Source of the DNA: Thermoleophilia bacterium
GTDB taxonomy: Bacteria; Actinomycetota; Thermoleophilia; Miltoncostaeales; Miltoncostaeaceae
DNA: 64,000 nucleotides
Assembly: GCA_028285405.1 (NCBI GenBank)
Contig: JANQPH010000037.1
Span: forward strand, 1 to 64,000
Direction of reading: 5' to 3'
Below are positions 1 through 8,652 of the stretch, in pieces. The notes below the pieces were generated by a model that saw only the letters and a list, made by a program, of their open reading frames with translations, had not been told where the DNA came from and did not search any database. Numbering within the stretch: the stretch's first letter is position 1; each line of letters begins with the position of its first letter. The position numbers and the translations under genes are program-made.

Positions 1-3000
1 AGGCCGCGCCCGAGCGCAACGCGACCCGGAGTGACTCGTACGGCTCGCCGTCGGGGGGGTCGTCGGCGCCCGGTGGCCCGAGCAGCGCGGCCTCGTCGCG
101 GAAGTACAGCGCGACCCGGCCGCCGCCCACCCCGCTCGCGCCCGCGCCCACCCAGACGACGTCCCCCGCGCTTGCGAGCGCATCGAGCCAGCTGGGGCTG
201 TACGCGCCGATCCGCCTGGGGAACGTCTCGGCCTCCCACTGGGTCGCTGGCAGGGCCAGCCCCTGCAGCGGCCCGAGCACCTCGCGGAGCGCCTCGGGGC
301 CGGGCGCGGCCGATGGGCGATCGATGCGGTGCCACGCCGGCAGGAAGCGGCCGAGCGCATCGGCGTCGACCGGCTCGACCTCGCGTCGCAGCGCCGCGAG
401 GCTGGCTCGCCGCAGCCGCCGCAGCACGTCGATGTCGCACCACTCGCGCCCCTTCCCGCCGGGCCGCAGCTCACCGCGTACGAGCCGTCCCTCCGCTTCC
501 AGGCGAGCGAGCTCGGCTCGGGCGGCGTCCTCGCCGACGCCGAATCGGCCGGCGGGCTCATGCGCTCGGAATGGTCCGTGCGTGCGAGCAAACCGATTGA
601 TCAGGCCCGCGAGCGCGTCCTCGGTGGTGTCGAGGAACGCATCGGGGAGCCCGCTCGGAGGCATCGCGCCGACTCCGTCCCGGTAGCGACCGGCGTCCTC
701 GGCGGCGATCACGCGATCCTCGCCGCCGACCCGGAGCCAGCAGGCGCGCCGATCGGCGACGAGCTGGTCCAGGAGCTCCTCGGCTCGCTGGGGCTCCTGG
801 ACTCGCTCGGCGACCTCCGCGGCGGTCAGGTCGCCGACTCGGCGCAGGACGTCGTGCAGCTCGTCGACGCTGCGGGCCCGCCTGCGGTCCGAGGTGTGCT
901 GCAGATCCGCCTCGACGTCCTCGAGCGCGTCCGGGTCGATGAGATCGCGCAGCTCGTCCTGGCCGAGCAGCTCCCGCAGCAGGTCGCGATCGAGCGCCAG
1001 CGCCTGCGCCCGCCGTTCGGCCGCGGGCGTGTCGTCCTCGTACATGTAGGTCGCGACGTAGTCGAACAGCAGCGCCGAGGCGAAGGGGGAGGGGGTCTGC
1101 GTCTCGACCTCGACCAGCGCGATGTCCCCGGTGGCGATTCGCTTGGAGAGGTCGCGAAGCGCCGGCAGGTCGAACCAGTCGTCGAGGCACTCCCGGTACG
1201 TCTCGAGGATCACGGGAAAGCTCCCGTAGTTGCGCGCGACCTGGAGCAGGGCCGACGCCCGCAGGCGCTGCTGCCAGAGCGGCGTGCGCTGGCCCGGTCG
1301 ACGCCTGGGGATGAGGAGCGCTCGCGCGGCGTTCTCGCGAAACCGAGCGCCGAAGAGCGCGGTCGAGGCCACCTCTCCGATCACGAGCTCCTCCAGCTCG
1401 TCGGGTGCGATCAGCGCCACGTCGCTCGAGGGCGCGGCGTCGGCGTCGGGAAGGTGGGCGATGATCCCGTCGTCGCTCCAGAGCACGTGCGCCTCGCCGC
1501 CGGTCGCCTCGCGGAGACGGGCCTGGAGGGCGAGCGCCCACGGCGCGTGGATCCGCGCGCCGAAGGGGGAGAGGACGCACAGGCGCCAGTCCCCGATCTC
1601 GTCCCGGAACCGCTCGACCACGATGGCGCGGTCGCTCGGGACCACACCGGTCGAGGCCTCCTGGTCGCCGATGTGGACCACGAGGTTGCGTGCCGCGTTG
1701 TCGTCGAAGGCGGCCTCGCGCTGGAGGCGGGTGGCAGCGGCCTCGGGCGTGGCGGCGGCCAGCTCGCGCGCCATTCGCCCCACGGCTTCGCCCACCTCGA
1801 ACGGGCGCCCCGGTCCCTCGCCGCGCCAGAAGGGGATCGCCCCGGGCGCGCCGGGGGCGGGTGAGACGATCACCCGGTCGCGGGTGATCTCCTCGATCCG
1901 CCACGTCGAGGCGCCGAGCATGAACGTCTGTCCCGTGCGCGCCTCGTAGACCATCTCCTCGTCGAGCTCCCCGACCCGGCTGGAGCCATCGGCGAGGAAC
2001 ACGCCGTAGAGCCCCCGGTCGGGGATCGTCCCCGCGTTCTGGACGGCGAGCTGCCGGGCGCCGGGGCGGCCACGGATCGTGTCCTCCACGCGATCCCAGA
2101 CCACCCGGGGGCGGAGCTCGGCGAACTCGTCGGAGGGATAGCGGCCCGCGAGCATGTCGAGGACCCCGTCCAGCTGCTCGCGCGACAGCTCCGCGAACGG
2201 GTACGAGCGACGAGCGAGCGCGAGGAGGTCGTCAGCCGCCCACACTCGCTCGGCCGTCGCGGCGACGACCTGCTGGGCGAGCACGTCGAGCGGCAGCCGG
2301 GGCACCTTCGTCTGCTCGATCTCGCCGGTCTGCATGCGCGCGACGACGGCGGCGCACTCGAGCAGGTCCCCCCGGTGCTTGGGGAAGATCCGACCGTGGC
2401 TGGTCTCGCCGACGCCGTGGCCCGCGCGTCCGACGCGCTGGACCCCCCGGGCCACCGAGCGAGGGCTCTCGACCTGGATGACGAGGTCGATCGCGCCCAT
2501 GTCGATCCCGAGCTCGAGGCTGCTGGTCGCGATCAGCGCGCGCAGCCGCCCCGCCTTCAGCTCCTCCTCGATCTCTGTGCGCTGCTCGCGGGCCAGGCTG
2601 CCGTGGTGAGCTCGGGCGATCTCCTCGTCGGCCATCTCGTTCAGCCGCAGGGCGAGTCGCTCGGCGAGGCGCCGGTTATTGACGAACACCAGCGTCGACG
2701 TGTGCGCCTGCACGAGCTCGAGCAGCCGCGGGTAGACGGCCGGCCAGATCGACCGCGTCCGCCCCTCGCTACCGGCGGTCGCGGAGATGTCCTCCTCGGG
2801 GTCGGGCAGCTCGCCCAGTTCGCGCATGTCCTCGACCGGGACGACGACCTCGAGATCCAGGTCGGGGGCGGTGCCGGCGTCGAGGATCTCGACATCGCGT
2901 GGGTCGCCGGTGTCCTCCTGCCCGCCCAGGAACCGCGCGATCTCGCTCAGCGGGCGCTGGGTCGCCGACAGCCCCACCCGCTGCAGGGATCCACCGTCCT

Positions 3001-3592
3001 CGCGGACGACGTCCTCGAGCCGCTCGAGGCTGAGCGCCAGGTGCGCCCCACGTTTGGTGGCCGCCATCGAGTGGATCTCGTCCACGATCGCGTAGCGGAC
3101 GCCGGCGAGGATCTCCCGACCCCGTGAGGTCAGGAGCAGGAACAGGCTCTCGGGTGTCGTGATCAGCACGTCCGGCGGATGGCGGAGCATTCGCTGGCGC
3201 TCGCGCTGCGGGGTGTCGCCGGTACGGACCGCGACCGAGATGTCGGGAGCCACGGTGCCGGTCTCGGCGGCGACCGCCTGCATGCCCGCGAGCGGTCCGC
3301 GCAGGTTGCGCTCGACGTCGTAGTTGAGCGCCTTCAGCGGGGAGATGTAGAGGACCCGCGGCGGCCGGCGTCCGGCCAGCCGCTCGACCAAGAGGCGGTC
3401 GAGCGCCCACAGGAAGGCGGCGAGCGTCTTGCCGGATCCGGTGGGGGCGAGGATCAGCGCGTTGCGGCCGGCCGCGATGGCCGGCCATCCCATCTCCTGG
3501 GCCGGCGTGGGCGCGGCGAACGCGCGCTCGAACCAGGCTCGCGTGATCGGGTCGAAGGCGGCGAGCGCGTCACGGCTCGAGGCGGCTGCCAT
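1..3592 (-). CDS. lhr: Lhr-type ATP-dependent DNA helicase (C-terminus outside window)
   Basis: Superfamily 2 ATP-dependent 3'-5' DNA helicase of the Lhr family, linked to DNA repair in other actinobacteria. About 1,197 codons are visible from the ATG at 3592; the end lies beyond the window. Reading the minus strand shows a Q-motif-like stretch FAAPTPAQ (about residues 25-32), Walker A APTGSGKT (49-56), Walker B DEIH, motif III SATQ, and motif VI QRVGRAGH. After the two RecA-like domains comes a long C-terminal half typical of full-length Lhr (about 1,500 residues), rather than the short core form. It is followed 55 bp upstream of its start by the unrelated gene ending at 3648. Family assignment is firm; substrate preference cannot be told from the sequence. 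Confidence 0.9.
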   Translation of the reverse strand, partial: MAAASSRDALAAFDPITRAWFERAFAAPTPAQEMGWPAIAAGRNALILAPTGSGKTLAAFLWALDRLLVERLAGRRPPRVLYISPLKALNYDVERNLRGPLAGMQAVAAETGTVAPDISVAVRTGDTPQRERQRMLRHPPDVLITTPESLFLLLTSRGREILAGVRYAIVDEIHSMAATKRGAHLALSLERLEDVVREDGGSLQRVGLSATQRPLSEIARFLGGQEDTGDPRDVEILDAGTAPDLDLEVVVPVEDMRELGELPDPEEDISATAGSEGRTRSIWPAVYPRLLELVQAHTSTLVFVNNRRLAERLALRLNEMADEEIARAHHGSLAREQRTEIEEELKAGRLRALIATSSLELGIDMGAIDLVIQVESPRSVARGVQRVGRAGHGVGETSHGRIFPKHRGDLLECAAVVARMQTGEIEQTKVPRLPLDVLAQQVVAATAERVWAADDLLALARRSYPFAELSREQLDGVLDMLAGRYPSDEFAELRPRVVWDRVEDTIRGRPGARQLAVQNAGTIPDRGLYGVFLADGSSRVGELDEEMVYEARTGQTFMLGASTWRIEEITRDRVIVSPAPGAPGAIPFWRGEGPGRPFEVGEAVGRMARELAAATPEAAATRLQREAAFDDNAARNLVVHIGDQEASTGVVPSDRAIVVERFRDEIGDWRLCVLSPFGARIHAPWALALQARLREATGGEAHVLWSDDGIIAHLPDADAAPSSDVALIAPDELEELVIGEVASTALFGARFRENAARALLIPRRRPGQRTPLWQQRLRASALLQVARNYGSFPVILETYRECLDDWFDLPALRDLSKRIATGDIALVEVETQTPSPFASALLFDYVATYMYEDDTPAAERRAQALALDRDLLRELLGQDELRDLIDPDALEDVEADLQHTSDRRRARSVDELHDVLRRVGDLTAAEVAERVQEPQRAEELLDQLVADRRACWLRVGGEDRVIAAEDAGRYRDGVGAMPPSGLPDAFLDTTEDALAGLINRFARTHGPFRAHEPAGRFGVGEDAARAELARLEAEGRLVRGELRPGGKGREWCDIDVLRRLRRASLAALRREVEPVDADALGRFLPAWHRIDRPSAAPGPEALREVLGPLQGLALPATQWEAETFPRRIGAYSPSWLDALASAGDVVWVGAGASGVGGGRVALYFRDEAALLGPPGADDPPDGEPYESLRVALRSGAA

Positions 3593-3647
3593 CGCTGGAT
3601 GGTAGCCCCGGCGGTGGCGCCGAGCGGATCCCCCGGGGGCGTGCCCC

Positions 3648-4451
3648 CTAGCTCTCCGGCTGGAGGGAGGTCAGCTTCGCGTCCCAGCTCGAGCGGAGCT
3701 GGCCGCTCCCCGAGAAGTCCTCCTTGGACTCGAAGCGAACGAGCAGACCCGACTCGGGAACGTAGGTGAGAACCTCCTCGACCGTCCCGGGGCTGTCGCC
3801 CGTGAAGCGGAGCGTGGCCTCGAGCACGGCGACGTCGACCGGCTCGCCCCCGACCTCGACGGTGTCGGTGCCGATCACCTCGGTCTCGACGTCCAGGCGA
3901 GTTCCGTCCGAGCCCTCCACGGAGTCGGAGAATCGATCCCCGACCTTCGGCTGGAGCGGAAAGCGAAGGGCCGCCGGGGTCCATGTCCGCTCCACGTCGC
4001 TCGTGATGCCGGCGACGGCCAGCTCGCTACGACCTCCCGTCGTCGAGGCCCCGCGATCCCCCACGGCGTACGTGAGCGTCTCGGTCCGGTCCGACGACAG
4101 CCGCCACTCCCACTCGTAGCCGTCCTCGGTGTGGGTCACGATCGCCGGAGCGGAGCCGGGAAACGAGCGGGTGATGTCGATCGGGCCCTGGCTGATGGTC
4201 TCCGAGCCGGTGACGTCGTACCCGTAGACGCCCCCGGGCGGAAGGCCCGGCTCCGTGCGCTCCACGGTCGCGGAGTCTCGGAAGTCGTCGAGCGCGTCGT
4301 CCGCGGACGCCTCGCCGCTTCGCGTCGCCAGGTACATCGCCGCGACGATTCCGACGACGACGAGCACGGTGAGCGCCCCACCCCAGAGCAGGATCTTGCC
4401 GAGCCGTCCTCGGCGGCGGGGCTCGGTCTCGTTGCGTTGCGGTTCCGGAAT
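3648..4451 (-). CDS. Membrane-anchored extracytoplasmic protein of unknown function
   Basis: I do not recognise the family. The protein (267 aa from the start chosen here) has a basic N-terminus (RRRGRLGK), one hydrophobic segment (LLWGGALTVLVVVGIVAAMY) and a Ser/Thr/Glu-rich, probably beta-rich domain outside the membrane. Start choice is unusual. An in-frame TGA lies at 4497-4499 and no ATG, GTG or TTG follows until a GTG at 4367, which would cut the hydrophobic segment in half. An ATT at 4451 sits 7 nt after a perfect AAGGAG and gives a complete anchor, so I place the start there. A CTG at 4391 and the GTG at 4367 remain alternatives. The gene lies just upstream of lhr on the same strand, with no evident functional link. 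Confidence 0.7.
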   Translation of the reverse strand: MPEPQRNETEPRRRGRLGKILLWGGALTVLVVVGIVAAMYLATRSGEASADDALDDFRDSATVERTEPGLPPGGVYGYDVTGSETISQGPIDITRSFPGSAPAIVTHTEDGYEWEWRLSSDRTETLTYAVGDRGASTTGGRSELAVAGITSDVERTWTPAALRFPLQPKVGDRFSDSVEGSDGTRLDVETEVIGTDTVEVGGEPVDVAVLEATLRFTGDSPGTVEEVLTYVPESGLLVRFESKEDFSGSGQLRSSWDAKLTSLQPES

Positions 4452-4578
4452 GCTGCCTCTCCTTCCCGCCTCTATCTCGGCACGTCCGCGATCGACTCAA
4501 GCCATCCTGGCCCGGGGGGCGCGGCATCGGCCGTTTGCAGGGCAATTGCGCCGCTTCACGCAAGCTATGCTGGCGGGC

Positions 4579-4878
4579 GTGGCGACCACGGAGGCTCCAC
4601 CTGTCCGAAAAGAGCGGCCCGCACGCCCCGGCGAGGGCAGCGGTGAGCGCCCGTGCCACGTGGTCGTCCTGAACGACGATCACAACACCTTCGAGCACGT
4701 CGCTCGCTCGCTCGCTCAGTTCATCCCGGGCGTCGACTTCGAGCGCGGGATGGCGCTCGCGAACAAGATCCACAACAGCGGGCGGGCACGCGTCTGGAGC
4801 GGCTCCCGCGAGCAGGCCGAGCTCTACTGGGAGCAGCTGAACGGCGCCGGCTTGACCATGGCGCCCCTCGAGGACTGA
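4579..4878 (+). CDS. clpS: ATP-dependent Clp protease adaptor ClpS
   Basis: ClpS delivers N-degron substrates to the ClpA/ClpC unfoldase of the Clp protease in the cytoplasm. The 99-residue protein has the family core: CHVVVLNDDHNTFEHV (about residues 27-42) with the NDD..T motif, then a Met-containing helix around MALANKIHNSG and a conserved C-terminal strand. Length is typical. I chose GTG 4579 because a TATGCT hexamer (4566-4571) ends 7 nt before it, which fits a leaderless transcript; an in-frame ATG at 4567 is the alternative and would overlap that hexamer. The partner clpC begins at the far end of this window (63817). The next gene starts 5 bp after the stop. Confidence 0.9.
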   Translation: MATTEAPPVRKERPARPGEGSGERPCHVVVLNDDHNTFEHVARSLAQFIPGVDFERGMALANKIHNSGRARVWSGSREQAELYWEQLNGAGLTMAPLED

Positions 4879-4882
4879 CGGC

Positions 4883-6562
4883 CTGACGGACGCGGCGACC
4901 GGAGCCGACTGGCTTCTCTCGGCGCTGGCCGCGGAAGGGGTCACCCGGCTCTTCGGGAACCCGGGCTCGACCGAGCTGCCGATACTCGACGCGTTCCGGC
5001 GCGAGGACCGGGTCCGCTACGTCCTCGCGCTGCACGAGCACGCCGCGATCGGCATGGCCGACGGCTATGCCCAGGCGAGCGGGCAGCTGGCGGTCGCCAA
5101 CGTCCACGTGCAGCCGGGTATCGCCAACGCGCTGTCGGGGATCCTGAACGCGGCCCGGACGCGCGTGCCCCTGCTCGTGACGGTCGGCCAGCAGGTGAGC
5201 GGGCTGCTGGCGACCGAGCCCTTCCTCGGTGGGGACGTGCTCGGGATGGCTCGACCGCTCGCCAAGGCCGTCTTCGAGCCGACGACCGGTGAGGCGCTGG
5301 GCCACGACGTTCGCGCCGCGATCGACATCGCGCTCACGCCCCCGCGCGGGCCGGTGGTGCTGAGCATTCCGCTCGACGTGCAGGCCGGCTCGGCGCCGGC
5401 CGGTGCCGACGCGCGCGATCCGCTGCCCGCGACCCGCGAGCCGGCCCCCGACCGCGTCCAGGCCGCGGCCCGGCTGCTGGAGCAGGCCAGGTCGCCGGTC
5501 CTGATCGCCGGGGACGGGGTCGCCGACGCCCACGCCGTGTCAGCGCTCGGCCATCTCGCCGAGCGGCTGGGCGCGCCGGTCTTCGGCGAGCCGATGGCCG
5601 CGCGCGTCGCGCTCGCCTGGAACCACCCGCTCTGGGCCGGGCAGCTGCAGCCCTTCGGGGACGAGATCCGGCGAGCGCTCGAGCCGCACGACGTCGCCTT
5701 CGCCATCGGGATGCCGGTCTTTCGCCTCTTCGGTCACAGCCCGGGAGCGCCCCTTCCGGAGGGGATCCGGCTCGTGCACGCCGAGGTCGATCCGCACGAG
5801 GTCGGAAAGAACCACCGGCCGCAGGTGGGCCTCGTCGGTGATCCGGGGCGGACGCTCCGGTCGTTGCTCGAGGCGCTCGGACCGCGGGACGCTGCGAGCG
5901 CGGACCGCTCGCGGGTGGTGCGCCGTCAGATCGCCGAGCGTCGGCGGCGCGCCCGGCGCGCGGCGGTCGCGCAGCTCGGCGGTCCCGGCATCCCGCCGGC
6001 CGCCTTCGCGAGCGCGGTCGCATCATCGGTCGGTCCGAACGACCTCGTCGTCGACGAGGCCGTGACGTCGGGTCGCGCCCTTCGCGCGCTGATCTGCTCC
6101 CGGCGACCGGGGACGTGGCTGGCGCACCGCGGGAGCGCGCTCGGGTGGGGACTCCCCGCAGCGGTCGGCGCGGCGATGGCGCGCCCCGGTCAGCGTGTGA
6201 TGAGCCTGCACGGTGACGGTGGCCTGCTGTTCGGGATCTCGGCGCTCTGGACCGCGGCTCGGGAGCGGACGCCGCTGGCGCTCGCGGTCGCCGACAACCG
6301 TGGCTACGAGATCCTGCGCGCCGGGCTCGAGGGGCTCACGGGATCGGCGGAGGCCGAGTGGCCGGGGCTCCGGCTCGACGAGCCGGAGCTCGACCTGCCG
6401 GGTCTCATACGCGCGCACGGGGCGACCGTGGAGCAGGTCGACCACAAGGGTGCGCTCGGGGATGCGTTCTCGGATCTCTGGGAGCGCTCCGTCGACGGTC
6501 CGGCGGCACTCGTCGTGCGGGTGTCGGGGCGGACACCCCGTGTGGGGCACCCGCTTCCCTGA
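4883..6562 (+). CDS. ThDP-dependent decarboxylase, benzoylformate decarboxylase-like
   Basis: A full-length (about 559 aa) thiamine-diphosphate enzyme of the acetolactate synthase/benzoylformate decarboxylase (MdlC) superfamily. The N-terminal PYR domain has FGNPGSTELP and ALHEHAAIGMADGYAQ, including the ThDP-activating Glu. The NVH stretch matches the catalytic His region of benzoylformate decarboxylase. The C-terminal PP domain carries GDGG followed about 26 residues later by DN, the Mg-ThDP motif. The substrate is probably a 2-oxo acid but is not proven. No ATG, GTG or TTG exists between an in-frame TGA at 4853 and the conserved N-terminus, so the likely start is CTG 4883, 8 nt after GAGG; ATG 5054 would remove about 57 conserved residues. 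The stop abuts the convergent lipoate ligase. Confidence 0.85.
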   Translation: MTDAATGADWLLSALAAEGVTRLFGNPGSTELPILDAFRREDRVRYVLALHEHAAIGMADGYAQASGQLAVANVHVQPGIANALSGILNAARTRVPLLVTVGQQVSGLLATEPFLGGDVLGMARPLAKAVFEPTTGEALGHDVRAAIDIALTPPRGPVVLSIPLDVQAGSAPAGADARDPLPATREPAPDRVQAAARLLEQARSPVLIAGDGVADAHAVSALGHLAERLGAPVFGEPMAARVALAWNHPLWAGQLQPFGDEIRRALEPHDVAFAIGMPVFRLFGHSPGAPLPEGIRLVHAEVDPHEVGKNHRPQVGLVGDPGRTLRSLLEALGPRDAASADRSRVVRRQIAERRRRARRAAVAQLGGPGIPPAAFASAVASSVGPNDLVVDEAVTSGRALRALICSRRPGTWLAHRGSALGWGLPAAVGAAMARPGQRVMSLHGDGGLLFGISALWTAARERTPLALAVADNRGYEILRAGLEGLTGSAEAEWPGLRLDEPELDLPGLIRAHGATVEQVDHKGALGDAFSDLWERSVDGPAALVVRVSGRTPRVGHPLP

Positions 6563-7243
6563 TCAGGGCAGCGAGCGCTCGACGGCCTCGATCACGTCCT
6601 GCGGTTGGCTCCCGCCCACCGTCGTCGTGACGCGGTCGAGCTGCTCGGCCGCGGCGCGATCCCATCCGAGCAGACGGGCGAGCGTCGTCGGATCGTGCTC
6701 GAGCAACAGGCCCGCCTGCAGCAGCGTTCCGTGGCGCCGCCGGACCTGGGAGAGGCCGAGCACCTTGCGGCCGGCGATCGTGACCTCGTAGGGCGAGAGC
6801 GAGCCGAAGCACGCCGCCGCGAGCAGTCCGTGCGGCGGGGCCTGTGAGCGCGCGACCTCCACCGAGACGAGCTCGACGTGCTCGTGGCCCATCCGCGCGA
6901 GCGCGGCGGCGAACGATCGCCCCAGCCAGGCGTAGGTCTCGACGACGTCGGCAAGCACGAGCTCGTGGTCGGGCGGAAGCGCCACGTCGAGCGCCAGCAG
7001 CCCACCGTCCCAGAGCACGGCTCCACCCCCGGACGACCGGCGCAGGATCTCGATGCCTTGGCGCTCGGCCTCGCCGCGATCGACGTTCGGCTCGCTGCCG
7101 GCCCGACCGAGCACGAGGGCGGGCCTGTCGACCATGGACCAGGCGAGGGTCGCCGTACCGGCCCGCTCGACGCCGGACAGCAGCTCGCCTGCGCGCTCGA
7201 GGGCGCGTGCGGGATCCCGCCGCTCCAGCGGCAGGGAGAGCAA
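6563..7243 (-). CDS. Lipoate-protein ligase family protein
   Basis: Member of the biotin/lipoate protein ligase fold (LplA/LipM/LipL type), which attaches lipoyl or octanoyl groups to lipoyl-domain lysines. The 226-aa protein has RRSSGGGAVL (around residue 68) in the lipoate-binding loop and the conserved lysine in GRKVLGLSQ. The usual His shortly after the glycine loop (commonly H-D) is Trp here (LWDGG), so activity may be altered. It is downstream of kgd and lpd on the same strand. That context fits a role in modifying the lipoyl domains built into kgd. The start is a TTG 6 nt after the lpd stop without a clear Shine-Dalgarno. Ligase, octanoyltransferase or amidotransferase activity cannot be separated from sequence alone. 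Confidence 0.8.
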   Translation of the reverse strand: MLSLPLERRDPARALERAGELLSGVERAGTATLAWSMVDRPALVLGRAGSEPNVDRGEAERQGIEILRRSSGGGAVLWDGGLLALDVALPPDHELVLADVVETYAWLGRSFAAALARMGHEHVELVSVEVARSQAPPHGLLAAACFGSLSPYEVTIAGRKVLGLSQVRRRHGTLLQAGLLLEHDPTTLARLLGWDRAAAEQLDRVTTTVGGSQPQDVIEAVERSLP

Positions 7244-7249
7244 CGGCGT

Positions 7250-8626
7250 TTAGCTGTGGTAGGGCGCCGTGCCGACGCCCTGCTTTGCGGCGTGCATGAC
7301 CATCTCGCTCACCGTCGGGTGGGCGTGGATGATGTGACCGAGCTCCTCGACCGACAGCCCGTCGGAGATCGCCACGCCGATCTCGTGGATCATCTCGACG
7401 GCGTGCACGCCCATGATCGTGGCGCCGAGCAGCAGACCGGTCTCGGCGTCGAAGACGACCTGGGCGAAGCCGTCGGCCTCACCCTCGCCGAGGGCCTTGC
7501 CCGATCCGGCGAAGCGGGTCTGGCCGACCTTGGCGTCGTAGCCGGCGTCCTTGGCGTCCTCTGCGTTGAGGCCGACGACCGCGATCTCGGGATGCGTGTA
7601 GATGCACGAGGGAACGACGGTGCGGTCCATCGGGATCGGGGTTCCGTCGAGCGCGTTCTCGACGGCGCGCTCGCCCTCGGCCTCGGCCAGGTGGGCCAGC
7701 TGAAGCCCACCGATGCAGTCTCCCGCCGCGTAGATCTTCGGGTTGGCGGTCTTGAGGTACTCGTCCACGACGACGTGACCGCGCTCGTTGACCTCGACGC
7801 CGGCCGACTCCAGCCCGATGCCCTCGGTCTGGGGCGCCCGCCCCACCGAGACGAGCAGCTTCTCGGCCTCGAGCTCGGTGCCGTCGTCCAGCCGCACCTT
7901 CACGCCGTCCTCGCGGTACTCGGTGACCTCCTCGAGCGTCCGCTCCAGGTGCACCGCCACGCCCTCCTTCTCGAGGAGTCGCTGGAACTGGCTCGCGGTG
8001 CGCGTGTCGACGCCGGCCAGGAGGCGGGGGAGGATCTCGACCACCGTGATCTCGGTCCCGAGCGGCGCGAACAGGCTCGCGAACTCGCAGCCGATCACAC
8101 CGCCGCCGACGATGATCATGCTCTTCGGGATGGACTCCAGCACGAGGATGTCGTTGCTGGTGAGGACCGCCGGCTGGTCCATCTCGATCCCCGGCAGGCC
8201 GGACGGCTCGGTGCCCAGGCACAGCACGAGCACGTCGTAGGGGAACCGCTCGTCGCCCACGACGACCTCGCCGCCGTCGAGGCTGCCCTGTCCGTACACG
8301 ACGTTCACGCCCTTGCGCTTGGTGGCGCCCGCAACGCCATCGCGCATCTTGGAGACGATGTCGTCCTTGCGCGCCATCATCTTCTCGAAGTCGACCGAGA
8401 CCTCGGGAACCACGAGGCCGTACTCGTCGGCGCGCTGGACCCGCCGGAGCAGGTCGGCCGTCGACAGGAGCGACTTGGTCGGGATGCAGCCCCAGTTCAG
8501 GCAGGTGCCACCGAGCTGGGCGCGTTCGATCATCGTCACGTCGGCCCCGAGTTGGGCCGCGCGCAGAGCGGCGACGTCACCGGCGGGCCCACCGCCGAGG
8601 ACGACGACCCGCTTGGGGTCAGTCAT
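7250..8626 (-). CDS. lpd: Dihydrolipoyl dehydrogenase (E3)
   Basis: FAD-dependent E3 that reoxidises dihydrolipoyl groups of 2-oxoacid dehydrogenase complexes, passing electrons to NAD+. At 458 aa it has the usual length. It shows the N-terminal dinucleotide motif GGGPAG (about residues 11-16), the redox-active disulfide GGTCLNWGCIPTK (about 39-51), the second nucleotide motif GGGVIGCE, the FAD-binding AAGDCIGG, and the C-terminal HAHPTVSE with the catalytic His-Glu pair. The gene begins 26 bp downstream of kgd and ends 6 bp before the lipoate ligase, giving a compact three-gene operon for lipoyl-dependent 2-oxoglutarate oxidation. Assignment is firm. Confidence 0.95.
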   Translation of the reverse strand: MTDPKRVVVLGGGPAGDVAALRAAQLGADVTMIERAQLGGTCLNWGCIPTKSLLSTADLLRRVQRADEYGLVVPEVSVDFEKMMARKDDIVSKMRDGVAGATKRKGVNVVYGQGSLDGGEVVVGDERFPYDVLVLCLGTEPSGLPGIEMDQPAVLTSNDILVLESIPKSMIIVGGGVIGCEFASLFAPLGTEITVVEILPRLLAGVDTRTASQFQRLLEKEGVAVHLERTLEEVTEYREDGVKVRLDDGTELEAEKLLVSVGRAPQTEGIGLESAGVEVNERGHVVVDEYLKTANPKIYAAGDCIGGLQLAHLAEAEGERAVENALDGTPIPMDRTVVPSCIYTHPEIAVVGLNAEDAKDAGYDAKVGQTRFAGSGKALGEGEADGFAQVVFDAETGLLLGATIMGVHAVEMIHEIGVAISDGLSVEELGHIIHAHPTVSEMVMHAAKQGVGTAPYHS

Positions 8627-8652
8627 CGGTCTCCTTGCTCAAACGACAGTGG

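Noticed and set aside
329-1864. Long plus-strand open frames opposite lhr
   Set aside because: Low-complexity RG-rich translations with no motif. The minus strand encodes all helicase motifs in one uninterrupted frame.
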